DNA of 64,000 bases from positions 248,001 through 312,000 of the forward strand of contig NZ_AUMT01000002.1 in NCBI RefSeq assembly GCF_000430825.1. Direction: 5' to 3'. Positions 27,225-35,617 of the stretch are shown in pieces. Positions within the stretch are counted from its first letter, which is position 1. Each line of letters begins with the position of its first letter. The notes under the pieces were generated by a model. That model was given only the letters and a program-made list of their open reading frames with translations, was not told where the DNA came from and made no database searches. Origin of the DNA: Chryseobacterium daeguense DSM 19388 (GTDB lineage Bacteria > Bacteroidota > Bacteroidia > Flavobacteriales > Weeksellaceae). Both the position numbers and the translations under genes were made by a program.

Positions 27225-27654
27225 TCAGACGATATTAATTTCCACATTAATATTTCCTCTGAACATTTTAGAATACGGACAGGTTTGATGAGCCTCTTCA
27301 GTGAGTATTTTTGCCGTTTTGTTGTCAATTCCCGGAAGGCTTACGTTAAGGCGGGCTTGTAAAAAATAAGCGTCATCATCCATGCAAAGGTCAACTTCAG
27401 CATCAACGGCAGTATCCTGAGAAAGTCTTATTTTTCTTTTTCTGGCGGCTATTCCCAAGGCTCCGATAAAACATGCCGACCATCCTGCTGCAAAAAGCTG
27501 CTCCGGATTTGTTCCCTGCTCATTTCCTCCCGGAGTGGAAAGCTTTATATTAAGATTACCGTCAGAGCTTTTAGAAAAACCTTCGCGGCCTCCTTGTTGT
27601 ATGCGTCTTCCCTGTATATAAAACTTTTCCCTTGTTTAAAACTTTATTTTCCAT
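27225..27654 (-). pseudogene. Ohr/OsmC organic hydroperoxide resistance gene with one-base frameshift
   Basis: The full Ohr protein can be read only by removing one base. From the ATG at 27652-27654 the frame gives MENKVLNKGKVLYTGKTHTT, then breaks at about 27594-27596; skipping one base restores GGREGFSKSSDGNLNIKLST, the first catalytic Cys in AAGWSACFIGAL and the second in AHQTCPYSKMF, to RGNINVEINIV. Total 430 bases, exactly 142 codons plus stop plus one base. Ohr reduces organic peroxides with lipoyl-dependent recycling. Both catalytic Cys are intact, so this may be sequencing error or a very recent mutation. Confidence 0.8.
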
Positions 27655-27673
27655 TTTTTAAAATTATGTTGTT

Positions 27674-27714
27674 AATTATGAATTATGAATTATGAATTAT
27701 GAATTATGAATTAT
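27674..27714. repeat. Tandem heptamer repeat (AATTATG)n
   Basis: Five consecutive AATTATG units plus a partial sixth occupy the gap between the Ohr start and the alpha/beta hydrolase stop. The unit is 7 bases, so slippage would change the spacing in the Ohr upstream region. Confidence 0.85.
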
Positions 27715-28263
27715 TTAGAATATCCGTCTACCTCAATGATTGCTGCCGCAAATGATTCCGGGTCTTCCTGAGGAACATTATGGCCAATTCCTTTTAAAAT
27801 TTTATGCGAATATTTTCCGGTAAATTGCCCCGCATAGGCTTTTCCATCTGCAAGGGTTCCGTCAAAATCACTGCTTATTGTAACAGTGGGAACTGTAATT
27901 ATAGGTCTTGTTGAAAGCTTTTTTTCAAGATCATCATATTTTGATTCACCTTTAGCCAGAGACAGTCTCCAACGGTAATTATGCATCACAATGGCTACAT
28001 GGTCAGCATTATTGAATGACTGAGCTGTCCGGTCATAGGTCTTTTTATCAAAATTCCAGAGCGGCGAAGCTGTTTTCCAGATGAGTTTATTGAAATCGTA
28101 GGTAGCCTACATTCAGGACACCGGCATTGATCTGTTTTAGGGTTCCCAGGGAAGATTCCGGCTGTTGAGCATTTAATCCTACGTTTAAAACAAAGACAAA
28201 TATTGCGCTGATCAAATATTTTCTAAAGAAATATATTTTTGTAGGTAATGAGTTGTGATGCAT
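27711..28263 (-). pseudogene. Secreted alpha/beta-hydrolase remnant with internal deletion
   Basis: The start at 28263 encodes a signal peptide (ISAIFVFVLNVGLNAQ) and SSLGTLKQINAGVLNVGY, the usual N-terminus of epoxide-hydrolase-like alpha/beta hydrolases. The sequence then jumps, out of frame, at about 28102-28108 to the family's C-terminal part (DFNKLIWKTASPLWNFDKKT, NADHVAIVMHNYRWRL, TISSDFDGTLADG, ILKGIGHNVPQEDPESFA). The lid, nucleophile elbow and oxyanion residues, roughly 140-150 residues, are missing. The His (GIGHNVPQE) of the triad remains. The junction reads GGCTACCTACG, with a CTAC tandem compatible with deletion between short repeats. The product cannot be active. Confidence 0.75.
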
Positions 28264-28514
28264 AATTTTTTAGGTTTAAAATTGATGCCTCAAAAGTAGA
28301 AATGCTAATCAAACGAAACCATTATAAACAATATCAAACGGACAAAGTCAACCGTAAAACGGACAAAAAGAAGATTAAAGTAAAAGCGAGAAAATGTGTT
28401 AGTTAATGCATAGTATTTCAGAAGGTTAAAGTTTATCTTTTTTCAATTAAATATGAATAATTCCTAGAAAATGAATTATTTTCGTAAAGTACTAACTTAA
28501 AAAAAGAAATTTTT

Positions 28515-31355
28515 ATGAAGAAATTTTATTCCGGTGTGCTGCTCTTTGCAATAGCTTTGGTTTTTGGCCAGATAAGCTATACAATCACACCAAATCCTTT
28601 CAATGAAACAGATGCAATTACCCTTACCGTACCGGGAAACCAGATTGATGAAGCGGCTTGGGGGGTCTCAAATAATGCAGTTTATATCTGGACATGGTCT
28701 TTGGACACCAATTGTCAGAATAGCCAGGATTGCCCTACCAATGGGAGCTGGAACAATTCGAATGAATTAAACAAATTAAATTATAATTCCACAACAGACA
28801 CTTATTCCCTATCCTTTACGCCTACTGCTTTTTACGGCAGAACCGGGATCGGAAGATTTGGTTTTTTATTAAAAGATAAAACAGGTGCGCACCAGACTTC
28901 ACCGGATATTTTTGTAAATGTGGGAGTCTTAAATCTTAACATGACCAATCCGGCTGCGAACAGCTTGACATCCGTTCCAACGGGAAATTCCATCAATATT
29001 ACTGCTTCCACAAACGTCAACGCAACGTTCCAGTTAAAGGCAAACGGAGCAGTAGTGAATTCTACTTCCACGCCTTCGCAGTCTTATGCTTATAACTACA
29101 CGGTAACTGGTGATGCCAATATGGAGCTGATCGCGACGGATGCCAACTCAAGTGTAAAAAATGCATCTTTCATTCTGCAGGTTCCGAGAACCGTTATTTC
29201 TGAAGCTATTCCGAACTGGATGAGGCAGGGAATCAATTATCATCCTACAGACAACACTAAGGTTGGGCTTGCTTTATATGCTCCATCTAAAGATTTCGTT
29301 CATGTGATTGGCAGTTTTAATAACTGGACGGTGAATGATACCTATTTAATGAAGAGAGATACTACAAATCCGGACCTGTACTGGATTGAATTGAGCGGAT
29401 TAACTCCTCAGCAGTTATACACTTTTCAATACAGAACAAATGATCTGAGAAAAGTTGCAGATCCATATTCTCCGCAGATTTTGTCTTCTTATGATGACCA
29501 GTGGATTTCGGCGTCTACTTACCCGAATCTTCCTCCTTTTCCTGCCGGACAGGGCTTCGAGGTTTCTATGTTTAAAACAGGGCAAACTGCGTACAACTGG
29601 CAGGTAACCAATTTTCAGCGACCTTCAAAAGAGAATCTTGTTGTTTATGAATTGCTGTTAAGAGACTTTACTCAGGAGAAAAACTGGCAGTCTTTAATTA
29701 ATAAAATTACGTATTTAAAAGGATTAAATATTAATGCTATCGAGCTTCTTCCGATCATGGAGTTTGAAGGAAATCTTTCCTGGGGATACAATACATCCTT
29801 TCATTATGCTTTAGATAAAGCTTATGGAACGCCGGAAAAATTTAAGGAGTTTGTAGATCTCTGCCACCAGAATGGTATTGCCGTGATTTTGGATATTGCA
29901 TTCAACCATGCTACAGGGCGTTCTCCGCTGGCCAGACTTTGGAATATTGACCCGGATGGAGACGGTTACGGGAATATTGCAGCTAATAATCCTTATTTTA
30001 ATCAGGTTCCTAAACATTCTTATAATGTCTTTAATGATTTTAACCATACAAGTCCTTCAACTAAATATTACGTTGAAAGATGTCTGCAGCAATGGCTGAC
30101 AGAATATAAAATAGACGGGTTCCGTTGGGATCTTACGAAAGGCTTTACACAAAGCTGCTCTGAAAACGATGAAACCTGTACAAACGCTTACCAGCAGGAC
30201 AGGGTTGATATTTTGAAATACTATGCAGACAAGCAATGGGCAATTGATCCAAATTCTTATATGATTTTTGAACATTTGGGCACAGATCAGGAAGAGCAGC
30301 AATGGGCCAACTACAAAATTGCAGAGGGAAAAGGTGTTATGCTTTGGAATAAGCAGACAGAGCCTTACAACCAGAATACAATGGGCTACAAGGAAAACAG
30401 CAGTTACGACAGGATGAATCACGCGCTTCATGGCTTCACAAATATGCATACTGTAGGTTATGGCGAAAGTCATGATGAAGAAAGGCTAATGTATAAAAAC
30501 CTTGAATATGGAGCAATCAATGGTTCTTACAGCGTTAAAAACCTGAACACAGCTCTTGAAAGAATGAAAACGTTCGGGGCAACATTCTTCACGATTCCTG
30601 GCCCGAAAATGATCTGGCAGTTTGGGGAGTTAGGTTATGAATTCAGTATCAACAGATGTCCGGACGGTTCCATCAACAGTGGCTGCAGAACAGATGAGAA
30701 GCCTGTAGCATTTACTTTAGGATATGATACAAATGCGAACAGAAAAGCAGTTTATGACACCTGGGCAAAGATTATCAACATCAGAAACACTTATCCGGTT
30801 TTCAAATCCAAAACATACAGTGTTGAATCTAATAACCTTGCAAATGATCCAAACGGGTTGATTACGAGAATTTACGTTTATGATAATTTACTGACCAACG
30901 GAATGAAAAATGTAGTAGTTCTTGCCAACTACACGACTGCATCACAGGATGTAGTGCCATATTTCCCGTATGTTGGGCAATGGCAGAATTTAATGGATAA
31001 TTCTGTGTCAAATATTACATCTACAACGGCTCCAATTACTCTTCAGCCCGGAGAATTCAGGATTTTCGGGAATTATGTGGGGAATTTATCTACAATCGAT
31101 GAAAACGCAGCAAACAGATTATCCCTTCAGATTGCAGATAACCCAGTAAAAAAAGGTTTAGCAAAATTGATTTATCATAAAGCTAAAAACGGAGCCGTCA
31201 CCATCTTCGATATGAGCGGTAAAAAAATAGATTCGTTTAAATTAAAAAATGAAGACGGAACTTATGAATTAAAAGCAAATTATCCAGCAGGAACATATTT
31301 GGTTCATTTGAATTCAGATACAGGAATTGCAATTCAGAAAATGATCATTAAATAA
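28515..31355 (+). CDS. T9SS-exported GH13 alpha-amylase family protein
   Basis: The 946-residue product has a signal peptide (residues 1-18, ending ALVFGQ), an N-terminal starch-binding/E-set region, a CBM48-like domain (about 245-325, VHVIGSFNNW), a GH13 barrel and a type A T9SS sorting tail (QIADNPVKKGLAKLIYHKAK ... PAGTYLVHLNSDTGIAIQKM). Catalytic features: ILDIAFNHATG, the nucleophile D539 in GFRWDLTKGF, the acid/base E586 in MIFEHLG and the transition-state D654 in SHDEER. It would cleave alpha-1,4-glucans at the cell surface. It is monocistronic; no SusCD pair is adjacent. The substrate preference is not readable here. Confidence 0.9.
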   Translation: MKKFYSGVLLFAIALVFGQISYTITPNPFNETDAITLTVPGNQIDEAAWGVSNNAVYIWTWSLDTNCQNSQDCPTNGSWNNSNELNKLNYNSTTDTYSLSFTPTAFYGRTGIGRFGFLLKDKTGAHQTSPDIFVNVGVLNLNMTNPAANSLTSVPTGNSINITASTNVNATFQLKANGAVVNSTSTPSQSYAYNYTVTGDANMELIATDANSSVKNASFILQVPRTVISEAIPNWMRQGINYHPTDNTKVGLALYAPSKDFVHVIGSFNNWTVNDTYLMKRDTTNPDLYWIELSGLTPQQLYTFQYRTNDLRKVADPYSPQILSSYDDQWISASTYPNLPPFPAGQGFEVSMFKTGQTAYNWQVTNFQRPSKENLVVYELLLRDFTQEKNWQSLINKITYLKGLNINAIELLPIMEFEGNLSWGYNTSFHYALDKAYGTPEKFKEFVDLCHQNGIAVILDIAFNHATGRSPLARLWNIDPDGDGYGNIAANNPYFNQVPKHSYNVFNDFNHTSPSTKYYVERCLQQWLTEYKIDGFRWDLTKGFTQSCSENDETCTNAYQQDRVDILKYYADKQWAIDPNSYMIFEHLGTDQEEQQWANYKIAEGKGVMLWNKQTEPYNQNTMGYKENSSYDRMNHALHGFTNMHTVGYGESHDEERLMYKNLEYGAINGSYSVKNLNTALERMKTFGATFFTIPGPKMIWQFGELGYEFSINRCPDGSINSGCRTDEKPVAFTLGYDTNANRKAVYDTWAKIINIRNTYPVFKSKTYSVESNNLANDPNGLITRIYVYDNLLTNGMKNVVVLANYTTASQDVVPYFPYVGQWQNLMDNSVSNITSTTAPITLQPGEFRIFGNYVGNLSTIDENAANRLSLQIADNPVKKGLAKLIYHKAKNGAVTIFDMSGKKIDSFKLKNEDGTYELKANYPAGTYLVHLNSDTGIAIQKMIIK

Positions 31356-31367
31356 CGATCCACTGCT

Positions 31368-31431
31368 CAAATTCCCTTCCTCTGGAGGGGTGGCGAAAAT
31401 TCAGAGAATTTTTGACGGGGTGGCTTAAAAA
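31368..31431. repeat. Dispersed intergenic repeat, copy 1
   Basis: The 64-base stretch with core TGGCGAAAATTCAGAGAATT and GACGGGGTGG recurs at 51578-51640. About 55 of 62 positions match by eye. It lies directly after the GH13 gene. The inner AAAATTC.GAGAATTTTT is a short imperfect palindrome. Confidence 0.8.
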
Positions 31432-31457
31432 CTCAAAGTAATTTGACAATATTCAAC

Positions 31458-31486
31458 AAGAGAGGCAGAATAGCCTCTCTTTTTTA
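31458..31486 (+). terminator. Intrinsic terminator after the GH13 gene
   Basis: AAGAGAGGC (31458-31466) pairs with GCCTCTCTT (31473-31481) and runs into TTTTT; it also insulates the riboswitch transcript that starts about 60 bases on. Confidence 0.85.
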
Positions 31487-31534
31487 TTTCCTTATATACA
31501 ATTCATAATTTTTTGTAAAATAAAAATATTAGTC

Positions 31535-31542
31535 TACCTTTG
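31535..31542 (+). promoter_or_regulatory. Predicted promoter of the SAM-riboswitch transcript
   Basis: TACCTTTG fits TAnnTTTG, with a TTG at 31513-31515 exactly 19 bases upstream as a -33 element. The expected start lies just before the riboswitch P1 stem. Confidence 0.65.
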
Positions 31543-31549
31543 CAGTAGA

Positions 31550-31652
31550 TTTATCAAGAAAGGTGGAGGGATTTGGCCCTGTGAAACCTTAGCAACCGAC
31601 ACATTTCCAGTGTGTAAAGGTGCTAATTCCAACCCGGATGGGGGAAGATAAA
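31550..31652 (+). promoter_or_regulatory. SAM-I (S-box) riboswitch
   Basis: The aptamer has the conserved S-box layout. P1 is TTTATC (31550-31555) with GATAAA (31647-31652). Between them occur CAAGAAAGGTGGAGGGA, then GGCCCTGTGAAACC, AGCAACC, a P3 hairpin GACACA...TGTGT, then AAGGTGCTAATTCC, CCC...GGGG and GGGGAAGATAA. These are the canonical invariant blocks of the S-adenosylmethionine-I class. SAM binding normally stabilises P1 and shuts off the downstream gene. The controlled operon is the TonB receptor and amino-acid permease at 31748-35498. Downstream, GATA plus CAAAAATT can instead pair with AATTTTTATC at 31666-31676, a possible alternative to P1. Confidence 0.92.
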
Positions 31653-31747
31653 GGCAAAAATTCTCAATTTTTATCCATTTCTTGAATAATCTTTGCAAAC
31701 GGATTGTGTCCGTTGGGGTTTATTATTAATTTTGCAAAAAACAAAAG

Positions 31748-34195
31748 ATGAAAAAACTAAGCATTTCTATAACATTGCTTGGAGCGGTTTTCATATCAGC
31801 TCAGGAAAAGGAAAAAGAAACTCAAATTGAAGATGTAGTCATTGTCGGAAACCGAAATGTAAAAAGAACAAAAGTGGAAACTCCGGTTCCCGTAGATATT
31901 ATCAGCATCGAAAAAATTCAAAAATCTTCACCTCAAATTACCGTTCAGGAGTTACTGAACTACGTTATACCTTCCTTTAATTCCGTAAAACAGACGTCTT
32001 CAGACGGTACCGAACATATTGATCCTGTTTCGTTAAGAGGGATGGGTCCGGATCAGGTACTAGTTTTAGTGAACGGAAAAAGAAGACATACAACCTCTTT
32101 GGTTAATTATCAAAATACAGTCGGGAACGGCTCTGTAGGAACAGATTTAGGAACAATTCCTGTAATTGCGATCGACAGGATAGAAGTTCTAAGGGATGGC
32201 GCTGCTGCACAATACGGTTCTGATGCCATTGCAGGAGTTATCAATATTATTTTAAAGAAAAATGTAGGAGGTACCGCAAGCCTTAATTACGGTATTTCAG
32301 GAAGAAATGACGGCGAAACTTACCAGGCAGGAGCAAATTACGGAACATCATTAGGAAAAAAAGACGGATATATTAATCTTTCTTTACAATTAAGCCATAA
32401 AGGAAAAACGACAAGAACGCAGAATCATAATCTTGATATTTTCGGAGATAATTTTGCTTATGACTTTGCAGATAATCCTGATGCTGCAAGGGCTTCAGAC
32501 GATGAAATTATTAAGCAGAGAGGCTTAAGCCGTGATGATTTTAATTTCCAGATTGGCGATGCGCAGATAAGACAGGCCCAATTGTTTGTTAATACCGAAT
32601 ACCCGGTTAATGATCAGTTTAAAATCTATTCTTTTGGAGGTTTTAGCATAAAAGAAGGGCAGGGTTTTGGTTTCAGAAGGCTTCCGAGTGAAACTTCCAA
32701 TAATGTGTATTCTATCTATCCAAACGGTTTTCAGCCCACTTTAGGTTCGAAAATCTATGATATTTCTTATGCAGTAGGCGCAAAATACAATACCAACAAT
32801 TGGTTTTTTGATCTAAGCAATACTTTCGGGAGCAATACTTTTAATTACGATGTCAGCAATACGGTCAATGCTTCTCTTGGGGCAAAATCACCAACAAGCT
32901 TCAAGGCTGGATCGCACAGCTTCCTTCAGAATACGATAAATCTTGATGTTTCGAAGAATATAAATAATTTCAATATTGCTTTCGGGGGAGAATTCAGATT
33001 TGAGCAGTATGACATCAAAGCAGGTGAGGAAGCTTCTTATGCGAGATATGATATTAATGGAAATATAGCTGTTCCAGGATCCACAGTTCCGGTTGTAGGA
33101 GCGGGAGGTTCACAGTCCTTTATTGGATTTTCACCGGATAATGCTTTGTCGAAGTCCAGGCATTCTACAGCAGTTTATGCAGATGTTTCTTATGATTTAG
33201 ATAAAAAATTAAATATAGATTTAGCCGGAAGATTTGAAAATTATTCAGATTTCGGAAGCACTTTAAATGGAAAATTAGCTGTAAGATATGAATTTGTGAA
33301 AAATTATGCGATTCGTGCTGCGGTGGGAACAGGTTTCAGAGCTCCTTCACTCCAGCAGCAGTATTTTAATAATTCTTATGCGGATATTTCGACAACTGGA
33401 AATGAGATTGTAAAAAAAGGAATATTTACAAATTATAGTAAAGCTGCAGAAGTTTTAGGTTTTGATAAGCTTAAACAGGAAACTTCTGTTAATGGAAGTG
33501 TCGGATTCACCCTAAAACCTGCCCGTGGGTTATTTATAACATTGGATGGTTACTGGATTGGAGTCAAAGACAGAATCGTAATCACAAGCAATATCACAGA
33601 TTCAAGATTGCAGGATCCTAATATTGTGGGTGCGGGAAATGAGGTCGAAAGTGCAAGGTTTTTCGCCAATGCCATCGACACGGAAACAAAAGGTGTAGAC
33701 TTGGTCGTTTCTTATGACTGGAAAGTAGGTGGTGGAAATTTAAACATCAATCTTGCAGGAAATTACACCGAAACAAAAATCAAAGATTTCCATTTTCCTG
33801 CCAATCTGCAAACTCCGCAAAACGAATTCTTCGGGCCGGATCAGATCAATATCATAGAAACGTTATCCCCAAAAACAAAGGCTACTTTAGGTCTTAATTA
33901 TGGAATCGGAAGATTCAATTTCCTTGTGAGGAATACCTATTTCGGAAAGGTGATAAGAGACGGTTATCCGTTTGGAGGTGTTCAGGAATTTGCACCTAAA
34001 GTGGTGACAGATGTAAGTGTAGGCTACAATTTCACCAAAACCATTAACCTTACCGTAGGTGCCAATAATGTTTTTGATGTCTTCCCGGATCTTCAGATAT
34101 ATGAAAATTCATATTTTGGTGTTTTCAAATACGCTCCGGTTCAGATGGGAACATTGGGAAATTACTTCTTCGGAAGGCTTAATTTTACATTTTAA
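31748..34195 (+). CDS. TonB-dependent outer-membrane receptor, SAM-riboswitch controlled
   Basis: The 815-residue product has a signal peptide (LSISITLLGAVFISAQ), a TonB box region (TQIEDVVIVGN), a plug domain (KIQKSSPQITVQELLNYVIPS; IDRIEVLRDGAAAQYGSDAI; INIILKKN) and a 22-strand-type barrel ending in NYFFGRLNFTF with the terminal aromatic. There is no SusD partner, and no carboxypeptidase-like N-terminal extension, so it is a classical transporter type. It is the first gene after the SAM-I riboswitch and lies 4 bases from an amino-acid permease. Together they suggest uptake of methionine, a methionine peptide or derivative; the substrate is inferred from regulation only. Confidence 0.88.
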   Translation: MKKLSISITLLGAVFISAQEKEKETQIEDVVIVGNRNVKRTKVETPVPVDIISIEKIQKSSPQITVQELLNYVIPSFNSVKQTSSDGTEHIDPVSLRGMGPDQVLVLVNGKRRHTTSLVNYQNTVGNGSVGTDLGTIPVIAIDRIEVLRDGAAAQYGSDAIAGVINIILKKNVGGTASLNYGISGRNDGETYQAGANYGTSLGKKDGYINLSLQLSHKGKTTRTQNHNLDIFGDNFAYDFADNPDAARASDDEIIKQRGLSRDDFNFQIGDAQIRQAQLFVNTEYPVNDQFKIYSFGGFSIKEGQGFGFRRLPSETSNNVYSIYPNGFQPTLGSKIYDISYAVGAKYNTNNWFFDLSNTFGSNTFNYDVSNTVNASLGAKSPTSFKAGSHSFLQNTINLDVSKNINNFNIAFGGEFRFEQYDIKAGEEASYARYDINGNIAVPGSTVPVVGAGGSQSFIGFSPDNALSKSRHSTAVYADVSYDLDKKLNIDLAGRFENYSDFGSTLNGKLAVRYEFVKNYAIRAAVGTGFRAPSLQQQYFNNSYADISTTGNEIVKKGIFTNYSKAAEVLGFDKLKQETSVNGSVGFTLKPARGLFITLDGYWIGVKDRIVITSNITDSRLQDPNIVGAGNEVESARFFANAIDTETKGVDLVVSYDWKVGGGNLNINLAGNYTETKIKDFHFPANLQTPQNEFFGPDQINIIETLSPKTKATLGLNYGIGRFNFLVRNTYFGKVIRDGYPFGGVQEFAPKVVTDVSVGYNFTKTINLTVGANNVFDVFPDLQIYENSYFGVFKYAPVQMGTLGNYFFGRLNFTF

Positions 34196-34199
34196 TTAA

Positions 34200-35498
34200 A
34201 TGGAAAACACGTCACATCAAATCGGCTGGAAAACCGCAGTAGCCATTGTCGTTTCGAATATGATCGGCACTGGGATTTTTACGACGCTGGGCTTCCAGCT
34301 GGCTGATATTACGAATAGCTACAGCATCCTTGCTCTTTGGATTATCGGCGGAGTTCTTGCCCTGTTCGGAGCATTTTGCTATGCCGAGCTGGGTTCTCAT
34401 TTCAAAGGAAACGGTGGTGATTTTATTTATCTTAAAGAAACGTATCATCCGGTTTTAGGATATCTTGTCAGCTGGATTTCACTAATTATCGGGTTTTCTT
34501 CACCGGTGGCTCTGGCGGCTCTGGCGATGTCGAAATACCTTTCTGTATTTGATTTTTCTTTTGGGAACGGCTTTGCAATAGGAATGATTTTTCTTGTTGC
34601 TATTTTTTTATCTTTTAGTTTAAAGGCTTCCAGCAGGTTTCATAACTTCTTTACTTTTATTAAGATCGCGTTTATAATTGTTTTGATTTTTCTTGGGGTA
34701 TGGCTTTCTGAGCCTGAGGTAGGAAACAGCCTGCAGTTTGATGCTTCGTGGAAGGATGAGATCATGCTTCCTGCTTTTGCAACATCTTTGGTTTTTGTAA
34801 CATATTCCTATACAGGTTGGAATTCAGCGTCTTATATTGCAGGGGAAATTAAAGATGTTCAGAAAAATCTTCCGAAATCTCTTATTATAGGAACAGTTTT
34901 CGTAACGGTCTGTTATCTTCTGGTAAATTTTACTATGCTCAAGCATGCTCCGGTAGCGCAATTGGCAGGTAAGGAAGATGTGATGGGGGAGGCTGCAAAC
35001 AATATGCTGGGACATACGTTCGGAAAAGTGGTGAATGTATTTATTGCTTTACAGCTTGTAGCTACAATCAGCGGTTATTTATGGGTAGGTTCCAGGCTTA
35101 CGCAGGCTTTTGCTAAAGAAAACCGCCTGTGGAAATCTTTATCTGTGAATAATAAAAGGGGAATCCCGGTGCGGGCTATTTTTGCGCATGCCGTGATTGC
35201 CACATTAATAATTTTGACGGGGAGCTTCAAAGAAATTTTTGTGTATACGGCCTTTATTCTTCAGCTGTTTGCCAGTCTGGCGATTTCCACGGCCTATTTT
35301 ATTGAAAAAGATCAGCGGAAAATATTTAAGTCGAATCTATTCTATATTTTTCCGACAGTTTTCCTGTTGTTCAGTGTTTACATCTTATATTTTACGTTAA
35401 TTCATAATCCGAAGGAAAGCATTATCGGATTGGGAATTGTAGCCGTAGGAGTGGTTTTATATTGGATTGATAAAAAGCTTTCTAAGGCTGATTCTTAA
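34200..35498 (+). CDS. APC-family amino-acid permease, probable methionine-type importer
   Basis: The 432-residue product has 12 hydrophobic segments and the APC superfamily start TAVAIVVSNMIGTGIFTTLG, where the GTG motif of TM1 binds the substrate backbone, plus FGAFCYAELGSHFKGNGGDF in TM2 and TYSYTGWNSASYIAGEIKDV in TM6. It starts 4 bases after the TonB receptor and shares its SAM-I riboswitch. In the scheme inferred here the receptor carries the substrate over the outer membrane and this permease over the inner membrane. A bases-later terminator is not obvious. Confidence 0.85.
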   Translation: MENTSHQIGWKTAVAIVVSNMIGTGIFTTLGFQLADITNSYSILALWIIGGVLALFGAFCYAELGSHFKGNGGDFIYLKETYHPVLGYLVSWISLIIGFSSPVALAALAMSKYLSVFDFSFGNGFAIGMIFLVAIFLSFSLKASSRFHNFFTFIKIAFIIVLIFLGVWLSEPEVGNSLQFDASWKDEIMLPAFATSLVFVTYSYTGWNSASYIAGEIKDVQKNLPKSLIIGTVFVTVCYLLVNFTMLKHAPVAQLAGKEDVMGEAANNMLGHTFGKVVNVFIALQLVATISGYLWVGSRLTQAFAKENRLWKSLSVNNKRGIPVRAIFAHAVIATLIILTGSFKEIFVYTAFILQLFASLAISTAYFIEKDQRKIFKSNLFYIFPTVFLLFSVYILYFTLIHNPKESIIGLGIVAVGVVLYWIDKKLSKADS

Positions 35499-35590
35499 TT
35501 TAAATATAACTTTTTTAAGCTATCAAAATTATAAGCTTACCTAAAGAATAATGTAATCAAATGGTTATTGAGTTTTGAATTAATAATCCG

Positions 35591-35598
35591 TATCTTTG
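35591..35598 (+). promoter_or_regulatory. Predicted promoter -7 box for prfA
   Basis: TATCTTTG followed by CACCC fits TAnnTTTG, 19 bases before the prfA start codon. Confidence 0.6.
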
Positions 35599-35617
35599 CA
35601 CCCACAAAATTTTCATA

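Noticed and set aside
27225-27458. A separate 77-residue OsmC-like gene
   Set aside because: It is only the 3' part of the full Ohr frame; upstream sequence continues the same protein, and the proposed start is an internal TTG.
28264-28514. A gene between the hydrolase remnant and the GH13 gene
   Set aside because: The stretch has no ORF with coding character and no clear promoter box; it is treated as a divergent upstream region.
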